Positions 51,721 to 63,785 of a stretch of 64,000 nucleotides of DNA are shown piece by piece. The translations under genes were made by a program, and so were the position numbers. The DNA comes from Trichoplusia ni (lineage: Eukaryota > Arthropoda > Insecta > Lepidoptera > Noctuidae): positions 13,702,001 to 13,766,000 of the forward strand of contig NC_039478.1 of the NCBI RefSeq assembly GCF_003590095.1, written 5' to 3'. The notes beneath the pieces are model-generated. The model saw only the letters and a list, made by a program, of their open reading frames with translations, was not told the DNA's origin and ran no database searches. Position 1 is the first letter of the stretch. Every line of letters starts with the position of its first letter.

Positions 51721-52619
51721 ATGAGTACACTCGGCATTGTTACATTCCAAATCCATTCATACGCCAACAAAACAAGTTATGTACTTCGAAATCCAGTTTA
51801 GAGAGTTGTCATGTCATTTATAATTACGCAATAAGTAAAACTTTTGTCGGGTTCATTTCGAAATTGTTGTTTTGTAAAATTCCGTTCTACGAATAAACAA
51901 AAGTGTTAAATTCTGTAATTGATATTTTAAAAACAGCTCACGTTTACATATACGATTATGCAGCAATATTCCGTTTTCTTTAATAATCAAAATTGTATCA
52001 AACCGATTAAAAAAATCGAACTCGTAGGTCGTAAATTAATTAAGTATGATTGATGTAAAAAAAAAACAACATAACAATTAAGTAACGAATTTCACGATTT
52101 TTTTTTATCCGCTACTTCAAATGTGGTTGGTGTTGTTAAAGAGGAAACTATTAAGCACTAAACTCGATACCTCACGAATAAAAGTTATTTATGATGTGAT
52201 GACATTATACGCGCCGGGGAATGTGAACATATAAAAGGAAAACGATATAGGTACGTCTAAAACGCTTTCATGTAGAGCGTGCGATGCGGCTGCGCTGCAG
52301 TGCGACTGCGTTTCAAAACTGGGTCAGGGAGTAAAACAAGTCCACGTTGATACGGGCTTGTAGTATGATGCCCATCCCGCTGGCGCCACACTGCAGTCTA
52401 CACCACAACTATAATAACTCTTGCATAATATAATACATTTTTCAACGAGTTAAGTCGGCATGGACAGTTCAGGGAATTTAAGGTATACGTTACCTGCTGT
52501 TAGATTTTCCTGAAGTTTTCTTGTACAAATAGCAGAATATTATTATCATAAGGTGTGAAGATTAAACAAAACATATATTGATTTTCTTTAGTTTTTTGAC
52601 TGTAAAAAGGCTGTTTAGC

Positions 52620-52760
52620 TGAATCCACCGGGATTAATTGAGCTTAATGAGGCGGGGCGGGCGCGTCGGGCGCGGCGCACCTCTCGCTGTGTGCCGTATG
52701 AATCATGCCGTACCTTGCGCCAGCCAGCAGACGCAGCCGGAATGTAGGTCACCTGCTCGC
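52620..52760. promoter_or_regulatory. CpG-rich island
   Basis: GAGGCGGGGCGGGCGCGTCG, with further GC-rich sequence to about 52760. It includes GC-box-like GGGGCGGG. No coding exon is seen. Confidence 0.35.
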
Positions 52761-53329
52761 GATGGTTTGTTTGGGTCGGTAGGTCCCCCAAATTAGAATG
52801 TGTTAATAATACGACAACCTTTGCTTACAGCGTCTCGCACGTCACACGCTTTACATCACTCTATTTTTATCAACTGTTTAAACATTATCAGTTAGGCAGT
52901 CGCATTTCAGTGACACAACTTATTATGTGCCTACTTTCAGACTGGTTTCACACATTATGACTTTCTTTTAATTGTAAATACAAAACTACACGTAGATGCA
53001 GTTTCATGATAGTATATAAACATCTGGCGCTACGCTGCATACTGTTGATTTTCCTGTTTGTTCGTGTTACAGGAAAACTAATAAAATACTTTAAACACAA
53101 CTTGCGACTCACGATTTCCAGTAAGATAATAAGGAAAGACCAGCCAATGAATTAATACCGTATACCACACATCAGCTTTTGTTTGTGTAAGGTACACGTC
53201 GTGTCTCTTATTTGTTTTAATAGGTACGAATTCTCAGGATCTCTGCCTTCCTAAAATCTGCCTTTTTTACATGGAATTGTTGTTTGCCGCATTTCTCAGT
53301 AAGTAGTGGAAGTTATGCAAGCTGCACGT

Positions 53330-53500
53330 TCCGCGTCGTAATATTGCTGCATCCGCTGGCCTGCTGGGTAAATAGGTCAGTCGCCCACGCCGCCGCAGCG
53401 CCCGTTTGTTTGGGTCCCCTTTATTGATCAAACTCCACCACTGTGCCCCACTGTGGCCTACTGTGCCCCAGCGTGCTGCGTGCGCACTCCACCGCTATGA
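53330..53500. promoter_or_regulatory. GC-rich patch with CCACTGTGCCCC duplication
   Basis: GC-rich sequence with the near-duplicate words CACTGTGCCCCACTGTGGCC and TACTGTGCCCCAGCGTGC. No exon is seen. Confidence 0.3.
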
Positions 53501-53761
53501 GCCTGTGCATAATTCGCCAATGCAGTTTCTACTCGCTCTTATCCAACGCTACCTTTATATAATACATATAAACATGCTGATGTTATGCATGTGCACATAA
53601 ATACAGAGTTATTTTTCGTAATTTAAAAATTTGATATCTAACAGAACAGTGTAATTTTTTGAATATTTATTGAACTTTATATACATACATACATGATTGC
53701 AGTTAGATACAATTAGAAATGAAACAAGTAACATAAAACAACAGTAGAGCTTAGAGGAAGG

Positions 53762-54494
53762 CACGTGTATAAACTTCCCCGAGCAGACACGTGGTCGCTA
53801 TAGTGACCTTAATTTGAAACACGGGGATGCGATACGAAGTTTTCAACAAAATAAACAATAAGTTTGCAGGTAAAGGATATCCAGCAGAGATGATAATAAC
53901 TTAAACCACAATAGTGAATGTAATAAATAATGCAAGGACTTAAAATAATGGTTTCATTGTTTTAATATATTTTCGCACAGCTATAGTGTTACCCACGTAG
54001 TTTGTTTTTGTAACGAATATTTATTATTGTGGTTGTCAGTTAGCTGACCTGTCCCCAACACAAGTAGGCCACGGCTGTTGGCTCTCGGGTCGCTACTTGT
54101 GATGCCACTCGATTCTGCACGATAGCTAAATACTAGACCAATATCAAAACCTACCTACCTCATCTACCTTAATTTTAAATGGATTGAACCACGCTGGGCT
54201 CATGTAGAACTCATGCAGAAATGAGCTTAGAGTTAGAGTTCATTTGGGCAACATAGAATAATCATAGAATATGACATAACGTGATGTATATTATATATGT
54301 TTTCAAGCTTTTGGTGTTCAAAATAATTAGTTAAGCACATGTTTTTTCTAAGGAATAGGTACTCCCGATTGAACATACTATTTAAATGGGTACGATCTGA
54401 TTCTGCTAAATAGTCTGAAATCTGATTAAGTGAAAAAATACATGCCAGTTGCCATGTGACCACGTGGCAACCACGTGGCTTGATTGATCAATCA
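53762..54494. promoter_or_regulatory. Cluster of CACGTG E-boxes with a 14-base palindrome
   Basis: Canonical CACGTG occurs at 53762, 53788, 54461 and 54472. The last two are in tandem (CCACGTGGCAACCACGTGG) and directly abut the perfect palindrome TGATTGATCAATCA at 54481-54494. Such sites bind bHLH factors (for example CLOCK/CYCLE, MYC/MAX, USF or MET). Confidence 0.45.
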
Positions 54495-54759
54495 GACGTG
54501 GCTAGTGACCTTGTGCACCTCCTTAATATTTGTGTATTTCTCCTATTTAATGCGTAAAGGTTATTTATGCATGTTTTAATATATTATAGAAACTGTAGTA
54601 TATAATGCTTATTATGTAACATATAATGTAACAAAAGTAAATTATTCGTTGTAGACGGCATTGAAAACAAGTCACAGATCAGTCTGCAGACATTTAGGGA
54701 AAGTAAGTTTCATGGCCGAATCCTTGTTAAATAAATATATGTAACTAAATTAAAGATCA

Positions 54760-55100
54760 TATTATCGTCTAGCAAGTTGGGGCCCGCGCCTGCGCCAGCG
54801 TAGTGGTTGTCTCGCGCCACCCCCATTCTAGAGTTCGATCGCGTTACGTAGAATGTACGTGAAACGTAATCGTAAGTAGGTCGGTGGCTGGCGGCGTGCG
54901 CGCGCAGGCTGGCGGGCCGCCCTCCGCGCCGCCCTCGCCCCCGTTGTGCCACTACGTCACTATTGATCGCGCACGTGGCGCCGTGAGTGACGTAGCGCCC
55001 GCCGTGGCCCGCCGATCGTAGCCGATAGTACTCCCTCCCGGCGGCGGCGCGGGCGGTGGCGGCGCACCCGCGCTCCTCGCCGACTGCCACCCTCTGACGT
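54760..55100. promoter_or_regulatory. CpG island with nearly symmetric CRE/E-box palindrome
   Basis: This is the most GC-rich block of the right half. CTACGTCAC (54952-54960) and its exact reverse complement GTGACGTAG (54987-54995) flank CACGTG (54972-54977), which sits one base from the exact centre. CRE/ATF-like half sites around an E-box suggest a promoter or enhancer. A long minus-strand open frame here looks compositional. Confidence 0.4.
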
Positions 55101-57769
55101 TCACCCCACTTCCACTGCAGTTTTGTTATGCACCTATTTTAGCACTTGGCTATACTATCTATCTACTTATACAGATGACCGCAATTAGTCCTCGCAATTT
55201 TGCATGAACTTGACGGTAAATTATCCATCTTCTAAAAAGAAGCAGAAGTAATAACTACGTTTATGTTGTTTCCTTGGTTTACTGTATTTATGATAATTAT
55301 TGCGACAAAACGTTATGACCTTAGCTATGCAGAACCTCCAATAGGAACTTATATCATGAGTTACACACCGTGACTTATTTGTGCAAAATAACAAACCTGT
55401 ACATTAGTGTACATACCTGTGCAATCTATCCGATAATATGGAATTGTTATTGTAGGTAGTATATGCTTACTCGGAACTGATAAAAAACCAACAAACAGAT
55501 CGAAGTGCGATTTCTAGTTATTTTTAGTTGGCATACTAGTGACGTCATTATACTGTACTAAGCTATGGGCTAACGATATAACTTTTGACTGTGTTTCCGC
55601 CTATATCACTGAGCATATCCGCTATGTATACATTTACACATATTTAGATAATGTTAAACTTAGATAAGGTAATTAAAATGTACTGTTTGTTTACTTTCGC
55701 GTAGCACTCTACCCGTTGTGCGGTTTTCACAATCAAAAGGAAACATACGTAACATAATTATGTCGTTATACTATATCCGCAATGTTTGTTCACGTGTTAC
55801 AAACATTTACTAGTGCTTACTTATTCTTGGTGGCAGTTATTTTAACACGATTATTTTAGCAATCAAAGAAATAAATGTATTGTCTCTTAGTTCGCATTAA
55901 ATAATCCACTCCTACTCGTCTTTTCTGATTAATGTTAAACAGTCAATGGGAAACAGTTAAATCTGAGGAAACAGAGATTGAATTTACCTACTTGTAGCTC
56001 ATAGTACAATGAAGCTAGCCTGTGTTTACACAATTTGCATGTGCGTAACAGTGGCTTAGGCGCGCCCTACATAACGCCCTTCACTTTACAACAGAATGCA
56101 TTCAACATTGTTTACGTAATGCTGCACTTATACAGCTGCTAGGAAATCGTTATAATCCTCTTACATTGTTTTTCTTCTAGTTATGATACAAATTGATTTA
56201 TACAATTATGTCACGTTGTATAATATTTATACTATACGGAATGCAGATCATAGCACTGATATTAAACAATAGCTTAATCCTTGCATTGTCGACACGTTAT
56301 CTATATGTACCAAGGAAAGAATTTACAATATCCAATGTAATGAATATTGAAATGTAATGTTATAGTAGACCTAGTTTGGTGAGTTAACACGGATCTAAAG
56401 CCGCAATAAACCACAATCGAGCGTGTGCGTTGGCGCCGTTTGAAACCACATAAATACATAATCGTACATAGGTCAGGGCACCTACCACCACTTCTTAAAG
56501 TGTCTCAAACTAAGAAAATTGCTGTTGTGGAAACGAGACGCTGCACTTCGCCGGATAGAGCCCCATCTCGCTTACACAAATTCAATAGTATTTGCTTAGT
56601 TTATGGTGGTAGACCCCCTGGCCTAATGTACCTGCGGACTTGTGGGAAATAACATTGCGGTCGTACAATAGGTACACTATTAAGACTAACATAATCATTG
56701 TTATTGCACAGGCTGCATTGAGGGTCGCGCCTGGTTCCTTGTGAAGCAATTATGATCCGTGTGTCGCATTTGCAGTCATTGTGGATGAACTGAACACATT
56801 CGTATTTTCTACTTAATTGTGTTAAAATGTTGAACGTTCGGTCCAGTGATCGATACTACAATATAGCACTTACAATTCTCTCAAGTGTTTATGATCATGA
56901 TAAATCAACAGATAAAAAGCTAAAAACATGAATGACTTATGAATTATTGAGGTAGATACTACATTTTACTATAAGAGCCCTTACAATTATTAGGTTTTAG
57001 GAATATGAGTAGAAAGGTCAAGTGGCAAATGCTTGTAGCTTATCCCTAGAGTATAAAAAAAAAGGATTTTGTAAAAGTTAACATAAACAATTTGTACTCT
57101 ATCATAAAACCATGAAAATGTTGTGAAAGTGGTGGGTTACGCAATATTTTCATTAGCCTGAAACTAAAACGGTACATCCGCCCACTCGGCGCTCGGTGCA
57201 CGAAGCGGGGCGCGTGACGCGTTGCTGGAAATTGCGCAGTTTCATACGCTTGTATAACCTTTATGATTGCTTCTAAGGCTATTTCAATGATGACGTCAAT
57301 AATACGTTAAATTGTACCGCGGCAAGGGTATAGAAACGCCATGTGTTTGCATAACGATATAACAATGTTGTGAAATACTTCGGTGAAGGTGACCTAACAC
57401 ATACCGGCCGATTTCAGACATAAACTAGCATAAAACATTTTAATAACAGACCTAGAATTATTTAAAGCTTTTACGAGCTAGGCTAGACTTACATGAATAT
57501 ACTTCCATTTACATAACTTAGAAGAGTCTCGAGACATAATAACATTGTCTGTAATTCGCAAAGCGTAGGAGGAACTGAACTTTAACACCCACGTCACCCA
57601 CTTTCCTACACCCACATAGATAGTGACGTTGCTTATATCGTCACAAAAAGCAGATACATGAGTCTGTACTTTATCTAGATCGTTTATGTTGTGAAAGGAG
57701 CTAAAAGCTAGCATATAATGTGGGTAGATAGATTTAATTTATGTTAGTTTGATATGGGTCAGCTATGCT
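55101..57769. other. Intronic or intergenic DNA, no gene supported
   Basis: AT-rich, with one small GC-rich patch near 57175-57235 and one further CACGTG at 55792. No exon could be supported. Confidence 0.35.
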
Positions 57770-58035
57770 GCAGCCGAAAGGCCAAAGGTTGTGGTGCAGT
57801 GCAGCTGGGGGGAGTGGGTGTGTGGCACGAGGGTTGGGCGGCCGGCGCGGCGTCGCGGCGGCAGGTAGGCGCCTAGAAGTAATCGACCTGGAAGGGGGCT
57901 ACACGCCAACGTTACGTAACTCTACAGCTGTAGGCTTGCTACTCACCGAGTTCCGTTAACGCCGAAGGTTGCTGTGCATAAGGTCGCCCTTCTGGGTCAC
58001 GACGCGGCGACGCGGACCGCCATGCGCCATGCCGC
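57770..58035. promoter_or_regulatory. CpG-rich island
   Basis: Contains GGCGGCCGGCGCGGCGTCGC and GACGCGGCGACGCGGACCGC. The plus-strand frame of 64 codons here is glycine-, alanine- and arginine-rich as the composition dictates, and has no flanking splice logic. Confidence 0.35.
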
Positions 58036-59048
58036 GCTTTAATGACTCTGTTTTCTAGGTAATACTACAACCTTCTAGTTCTCTGCACATTACATGTCTA
58101 TTTTTAGCGTTCGACGAAAGTAAAATCGAATGCTTATGTTAAGTGGATGTTTGAATGCAGCGCTTGTTGGTTAAACTTTACTACTTACACTGTGTTACTT
58201 GCGAAGTTTTTAGGATCTTAAAGAAATGTATTGAAACGCCCTATGTAATTCCAGTGTATAAATAAACAGTAAATATTTAGATAAACAAATATATCGGTGT
58301 ATAACTATGTCGGTAATTATTTCTTTTATCATTACATTTATGTTTACTTAGCGTTGGAAAATACATTTTTAACCGCATCCGTGTCACTTATAAATTTATA
58401 TCACTATGTGTTCAAATATCAGTTTTAGTTTCCTTTATACTGGGTTTTCCAACACAGAGCGGATTTTTTGTAAAAGATAAAAATAACAATATTAACGTAG
58501 ATTAGTTTCGCGTTTAATAGATAATTATCTAAGTTCCCGTCATAACGGGAATTTGATAAACAATTAGCTGTAAATACCTGTGATAACACGTCAAGTCATC
58601 GCGTCACGGCAGAGTTTGACGATTGATTTCATGCGATTCTTTATGACCAGTCTGTATTGATATGTTAGGAAAATAAAAAATATCTAGTTTGCTTTGGTCT
58701 TGTATTGGAAATAGAAAATATCCTAAAAGAAAAAAAATGTTCAATTTTATCTACTATCTAATACACTTCTATAACCACCTCTTTTGTATGCCTATTCATT
58801 TAAGGAAAATGATAAGGTTTTTATTTCGATTAGAACGTTACTAGAAATTCTACAACTAGTAAACAAGCTCTTCAAAGTGTTGTGAAGTTATTTTTACCAC
58901 CTGCATTGTTGACGCATATTTACAAATGTTTTTACCGTTTTTTCCTATTTTATGACACGATGAGAACCTTCATGTTTCCAAAATGTGTTTGCCAAACCTT
59001 AACCTTTTAATTGAAAAAAAAAACTTGCTCTGTTTTCTTCATATTTCG
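58036..59048. other. AT-rich DNA, nothing recognised
   Basis: No open frame, repeat boundary or RNA gene is supported. Confidence 0.4.
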
Positions 59049-59290
59049 ACGATCTCCGTGGTCGAGTGGCGTACGCACCGGTTTTAAGGTGTCGCTAGCT
59101 CTGAGGTCCCGGGTTCGATCCCCGGTCGGGTCAATGTAAAAAATCACATTTCTACATTGTCTCGGGTCTGGGTGTTTGTGGTACCTTCGTAGTGTCTAAA
59201 TTCCATAACACAAGTGCTTTAGCAACCTACTTTGGGTTCAGAACAATGTATGTGATGTTGTCCGCATAAAAAATTAAAATAAATAAAGAA
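59049..59290 (+). mobile_element. tRNA-derived SINE, second family
   Basis: The head GATCTCCGTGGTCGAGTGGC (A box) and CCCGGGTTCGATCCCCGG (a perfect T-arm/B box) look like tRNA. However, the two ends cannot form a seven-base acceptor stem, and the insert between the boxes does not fold as an anticodon arm. A body with GTCTCGGGTCTGGGTGTTTG and an A-rich tail (AAAAAATTAAAATAAATAAAG) follow. Confidence 0.75.
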
Positions 59291-60723
59291 AAAATATTAC
59301 TAAAGTCAAGTTATGAAATGCAAAAATTATTAAAATTGAACCATGCTATTGGTTTACAAAGAGTATAGAATTCAAACGAACTGTTCAGTTGTTAGTACAA
59401 TAATTATGAGTCATGTATTTATAAATAGTTAAGATTTCCCCGTTCCCATATGCATCATCTTCGCAGTCTCCACTGATAATTCCGACAATATTTATGTGGT
59501 CATCTGTCTATTTATAGAAACTCGCAAGTCACTAATTAATAAGTACTGTAAAATAAATATCTTGCACAGGTAATTATGTCCTATAAACAATATATAATAC
59601 GGTCTCAGTACTCTTAATAACAACTAATATTGTCTTTGGACAAGTGCATTAAATACTTTCATGTAAGTTGTAAAGTATTTGATAGTAATTATGTTATAAT
59701 CTCTAAAATGACGACAGTGTTTTTATGAGTAATGTTCAATAACAAAAACATGCACAAATATCATAAGTAAGAATGATAAATTGATAACAAATATTTGAAG
59801 TCTACTCTTAACTTTTTTATTATATTAACCAATATCTAAATATAAAAAGTGTCTCTCTCAGTTTATACTAACTTTCGTACTCATCGTTGAATTTCAATTA
59901 AAATTATACATACTTGCATTTAACAATAAACTTAATTATTGTTTCGTTTTATTTGATACACGAGGACATACATTGTCTCATTAAATGTAAACTCATGTAA
60001 GAGTGCCCCAGTGCCCTGTTCTAATTTTTGCTAATTTGTCAACTCATGTTATAAAGTATAATAGGTAATTGTTATTTCAAATGAATATGTACATAATTTA
60101 TAAGACCTAATGGAGGTAACAAGTAATTTCCTAATTAAATTAGGTACCGGCGCCTGATAAACACTCTAATGTAATAAAAACTTTATTAAATAGCGGCTAC
60201 AACATTTATAATTCTATAGTTATACAGCGAACTTTGAACTAAAGCTCTATCGTTGTTTAGTCATTTACAAGTCATACATAAAAATAAAAATGGGTAAATA
60301 ACGTACTCGGCACGTCTGCCTTCAATTTACATCATGCGAACGATTTCCTTTCTTCTGGCAAGTTATGCAAACTTTTTTCAAGTATTTTAATGTTCTCCTA
60401 AAGCTCATTTAAATTATGGGAACAGGATATTTCCAGTCATATGTCGTACCCAACTTGATTTCCACAAAGGCGTTGGGCGCGTGAATCGAGCACTGCAGTG
60501 ACGTAAGTTGTTTTGCCGACTTCACTTAGTCACTACTTTGCAAAGTATTTCGCAAGAAAAGGTGCCGTGTCCCCGTTTTAGTTTGTAAACAAACATTCAT
60601 AGCTGTGGTTCCACAGTTTGTTCAATCCACGTTTATTCCTAACGCTTTCATTTAATATGTGCATTAATTAGTGGAAAGTAAGTTGGACGTTATTTAAAAA
60701 AAGGTGGGACTTATTAAATCGAA
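59291..60723. other. AT-rich DNA and possible promoter before 60724
   Basis: No exon is seen. The last 250 bases (60470-60720) are richer in GC. They include TGACGTAAG near 60500 and lead into the candidate exon at 60724. Confidence 0.35.
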
Positions 60724-60774
60724 ATGTCTACGAAGTCATACTTGTTAGTGCTTAACATATTCCAGAGCTGCACG
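60724..60774 (+). CDS. Candidate first coding exon, hydrophobic leader
   Basis: The ATG in context ATCGAAATGTC opens 17 codons (MSTKSYLLVLNIFQSCT), directly followed by the strong donor GTAAGT at 60775. The peptide has a short hydrophobic core ending before a Cys, as in a signal peptide or an N-terminal anchor. Later exons are not in the window. It could be an alternative start of the gene opening at 45-47 kb or a separate gene. Confidence 0.35.
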
Positions 60775-62971
60775 GTAAGTTACAGTTTATTCATGTTATA
60801 TATTGCAACTACTATTATACAGCTAAGAAATATTTTAGCATTGAAGGCAGGATTCTAAACGATTGAATTTATTAATGCAAAATAATTCTACTATGCATGT
60901 GTGTTGGACCATATGAAGTCACTCTCACCATGAAGACGAAGCTAACGACACCTTACAGTATAATCTTAAGAATATGCATGCAACCATTTAGGCAGGCCAC
61001 TAAACCTGCTAGATAATTAACGATACCATACGTTAACATAAACATTTTTTGCCGTCGTAGCCGGATAAAAATGTATTACACAAATTACACTATACAATGT
61101 TATCAAAAGATTATTTGTATACGTGTTTGAACATCATCCTATTTATTTAAATCCATACGCTTTTATCAGTAACAGTGGAGTACCTGCTACATCCAAAGTG
61201 GCAGAGAAAAAAGTTTGTTTGATTTTATAGCCAAATATCCGTATAGCCTCCGAGTGTTATGTTTTACAAATTGTAAGGCAGGATGTTTTGCCGATGGTAA
61301 TCTCTATCGAAACAACACATTAGGGTATCTACAATAAACCCAGTACTTTCAAGATTATCAATCGGCTCTCTGAAGCTGAAACCGAAAAGTGAAACTTGAT
61401 TGAATCTTGTATGAAAATATACATTTACTTATGTTCACCGGCATAATATTGTGCAAGCTTCATTATGTTCTTGCATTAATGATATGAGAAATCTTATGAG
61501 ATTTTCTAATTCGTTGCCTATGATGGATGTTTGTTTCTTGTTGTTTATTAATAAATGCACTATTCTGGTCCAGAGAAAATATTATTATACTCTAATGATA
61601 ATTGTGTTTACATAATTGAATTCCATGTTTGTATGTGGGGAATTCACAGACATCATTAACTTTGTTTTTTTCCTCGACGCCTGTTGTTTAATGGGCTTAA
61701 AGTTAATAAAGCATCCTTTCAATACATTATTCAAACCCCATATAGATATAGCTAGAGTAATCAATTAATTCTTTGGGTGTTTTAATTGTTTCAGTAAATT
61801 AGCCCAATACAATATGTATTTTAATTATTGATCCGCAACAAAACCACTCTGTCTAGCAATATACAAAACAAAATGTTTGCGTAATTTGTGTAGATATAGC
61901 CAAAATGGAAATACCAGTACAAAAATATGAACAACATGCGATCGATTGCTTTGCCTTGTACCTAAAAATATTTTATATAATCACACAGAAATAATAATAA
62001 GACGACACATATCGTATATATTTTGATAATTTAGGCATTACTTTCATAAATTGATGTTCCTTATATGGATTGGTAATTTTGAATGTGCAGTTAAAAACTA
62101 CGAAATGCAATAGATTGTAAAATGTATAAATATTAAAACAAATAAAAAAAAGTGTGAGCAGCAATGACTCTCCCGAAAATTTTAAAATTATACAGACGTC
62201 TAGACTTGTCTATGTTATTCACGTTTAACGTTTATATAGTTTTGTCTAGACAGGCCATGACCCTTTTAATGCTAGAGTACTCGAACACTGAGGTAAACTG
62301 ATTTCGTGGACGAAGTATGAATTTATACTTGGAACGACTTCAATCAAATGCTAGTGACCTCAGGGACTTGGAGTAATGTCTCACAGTGAAAATACGCTGA
62401 GCTTTCAAGATTTATGTAAATGTATCAGACGGAGTTGTTTGTGTTCATTAGCTCCTGTATTTTGGATATCCACGTATAATAGACATAAAGACGAAACGAG
62501 AAATACGATTTTGTAAATCTTTCGATATCACCTGAACTAATTGACGCTAATATTCCTACCCTATATTTAACTCTGGTTTTAGAGAAAATTTTCTCAACTT
62601 TTAATGGAAACTATTCAGTTTTCTTCAATTAAAACTTCTTTGGAATGGAAGTGGATTTTGTTGTTTATTATACGCAAATTATTCTAATACATACTACAAA
62701 TTTGTTTATTGCGTCCAAGTGTACAGCGCAGAATTTTGGAGTAATATATATTTTAGAGTTACTATACCTAGTCATTATTATTCCTAGAGTTTATCTATTT
62801 TCTATGTCATTCAATCATTGCGGAAATTCTAAGCAACGCGCTAGTTGCACTTTCTCCAGTTAGTTACGTTCTGCACGACGCAAAATTATCAAAGGTCAAC
62901 AAAATGTAAACTTTTCAGTATTTCCTGTAGAAATGCAAACTTGAGCATCAAACTTTGTTAAAGGAAAAAAA
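60775..62971. other. Probable intron, nothing recognised
   Basis: AT-rich. Small open frames have no support. Confidence 0.35.
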
Positions 62972-63785
62972 CCGGCCAAGTGCGAGTCGGACTCGCGCAC
63001 CGAGGGTTCCGTACAAACCTGCAAGGTTTACAAAGTTCGTTCATTACGACAATCGAGTCATATAAATAATATTTTGTAATGTAACTAAAAATTTAAGGTT
63101 TTCGGAATTTTTCCTTTATGTGTGCTATAAAACGTTGCTTCATGCCAAATTTCAAGATTCTAATTCGACTGGAAGTACCCTTTAGGTTTTGATTCCCTTG
63201 CGAGTACTTGCGAGTTTCAAAATATGCAGCTTAAATTGCTGTTTCTTTTGATTGCGTTGACATAGAAGTTTGATTTTGTTACAGCTTAAAGGTAGACAGC
63301 CTAAAGGTAGGCTTATAGACCTGAGTATTTGGTATGAATTTCAATTTAATACCTCTACGCGTTTATGAGGAAATAGGTAGTAAGTTTAAAATTATTAAAA
63401 AAAAAAATATTATGTGATGTAACTAAAAATTTATGTTTTTTGTAATTTTTCCTTTATCTATGGTATAAGACGTTGCTTCGTACCAAATTTCAAGATTCTG
63501 AGTTCACGGGAAGCACCCTGTAGGTTTTGATTCCCTTGCAAGTGTCGAAAATTTGCGGCATAAACGGCTGTATCTTTTGATTGCGTTGCCTTAGAAGTTT
63601 GATTTTTTCACAGCTTCAAGGGACAGTAGACCTGAGTAATTGATATAAATTTCAGCTTCATACCTCCACGCGTTCCCGAGAAAAAGGGTCTTGACAGACG
63701 GACGGACGGACGGACGGACAGACGGACAACAAAGTGATCCTATAAGGGTTCCGCTTTTTCCTTTTGAGGTACGGAACCCTAAAAA
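62972..63785 (+). mobile_element. Composite GGGTTCCG/CGGAACCC element with internal duplication and GGAC microsatellite
   Basis: It starts ACCGGCCAAGTGCGAGTCGG followed by GAGGGTTCCGTAC, and ends GGTACGGAACCCTAAAAAC. Inside are two head-to-tail units of about 300 bases (about 63063-63373 and 63405-63683), each with CCAAATTTCAAGATTCT, TTGATTCCCTTGC, TTTTGATTGCGTTG and ACCTGAGTA. A GGAC/GACG run (about 63693-63730) precedes the end hairpin. It has no coding capacity. This is a widespread lepidopteran repeat type linked to microsatellites. Confidence 0.8.

Noticed and set aside
54710..55090. 126-codon minus-strand frame rich in Ala, Gly and Arg
   Set aside because: It lies in a CpG island where stop codons are rare. 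It has no splice signals, no start context and no recognisable domain.
57765..57959. 64-codon plus-strand frame in a GC-rich block
   Set aside because: Composition-driven Gly/Ala/Arg peptide with no supporting signals.
59049..59134. Possible functional tRNA gene
   Set aside because: The T-arm is perfect, but the acceptor ends do not pair and no anticodon arm forms. A SINE body and A-rich tail follow.
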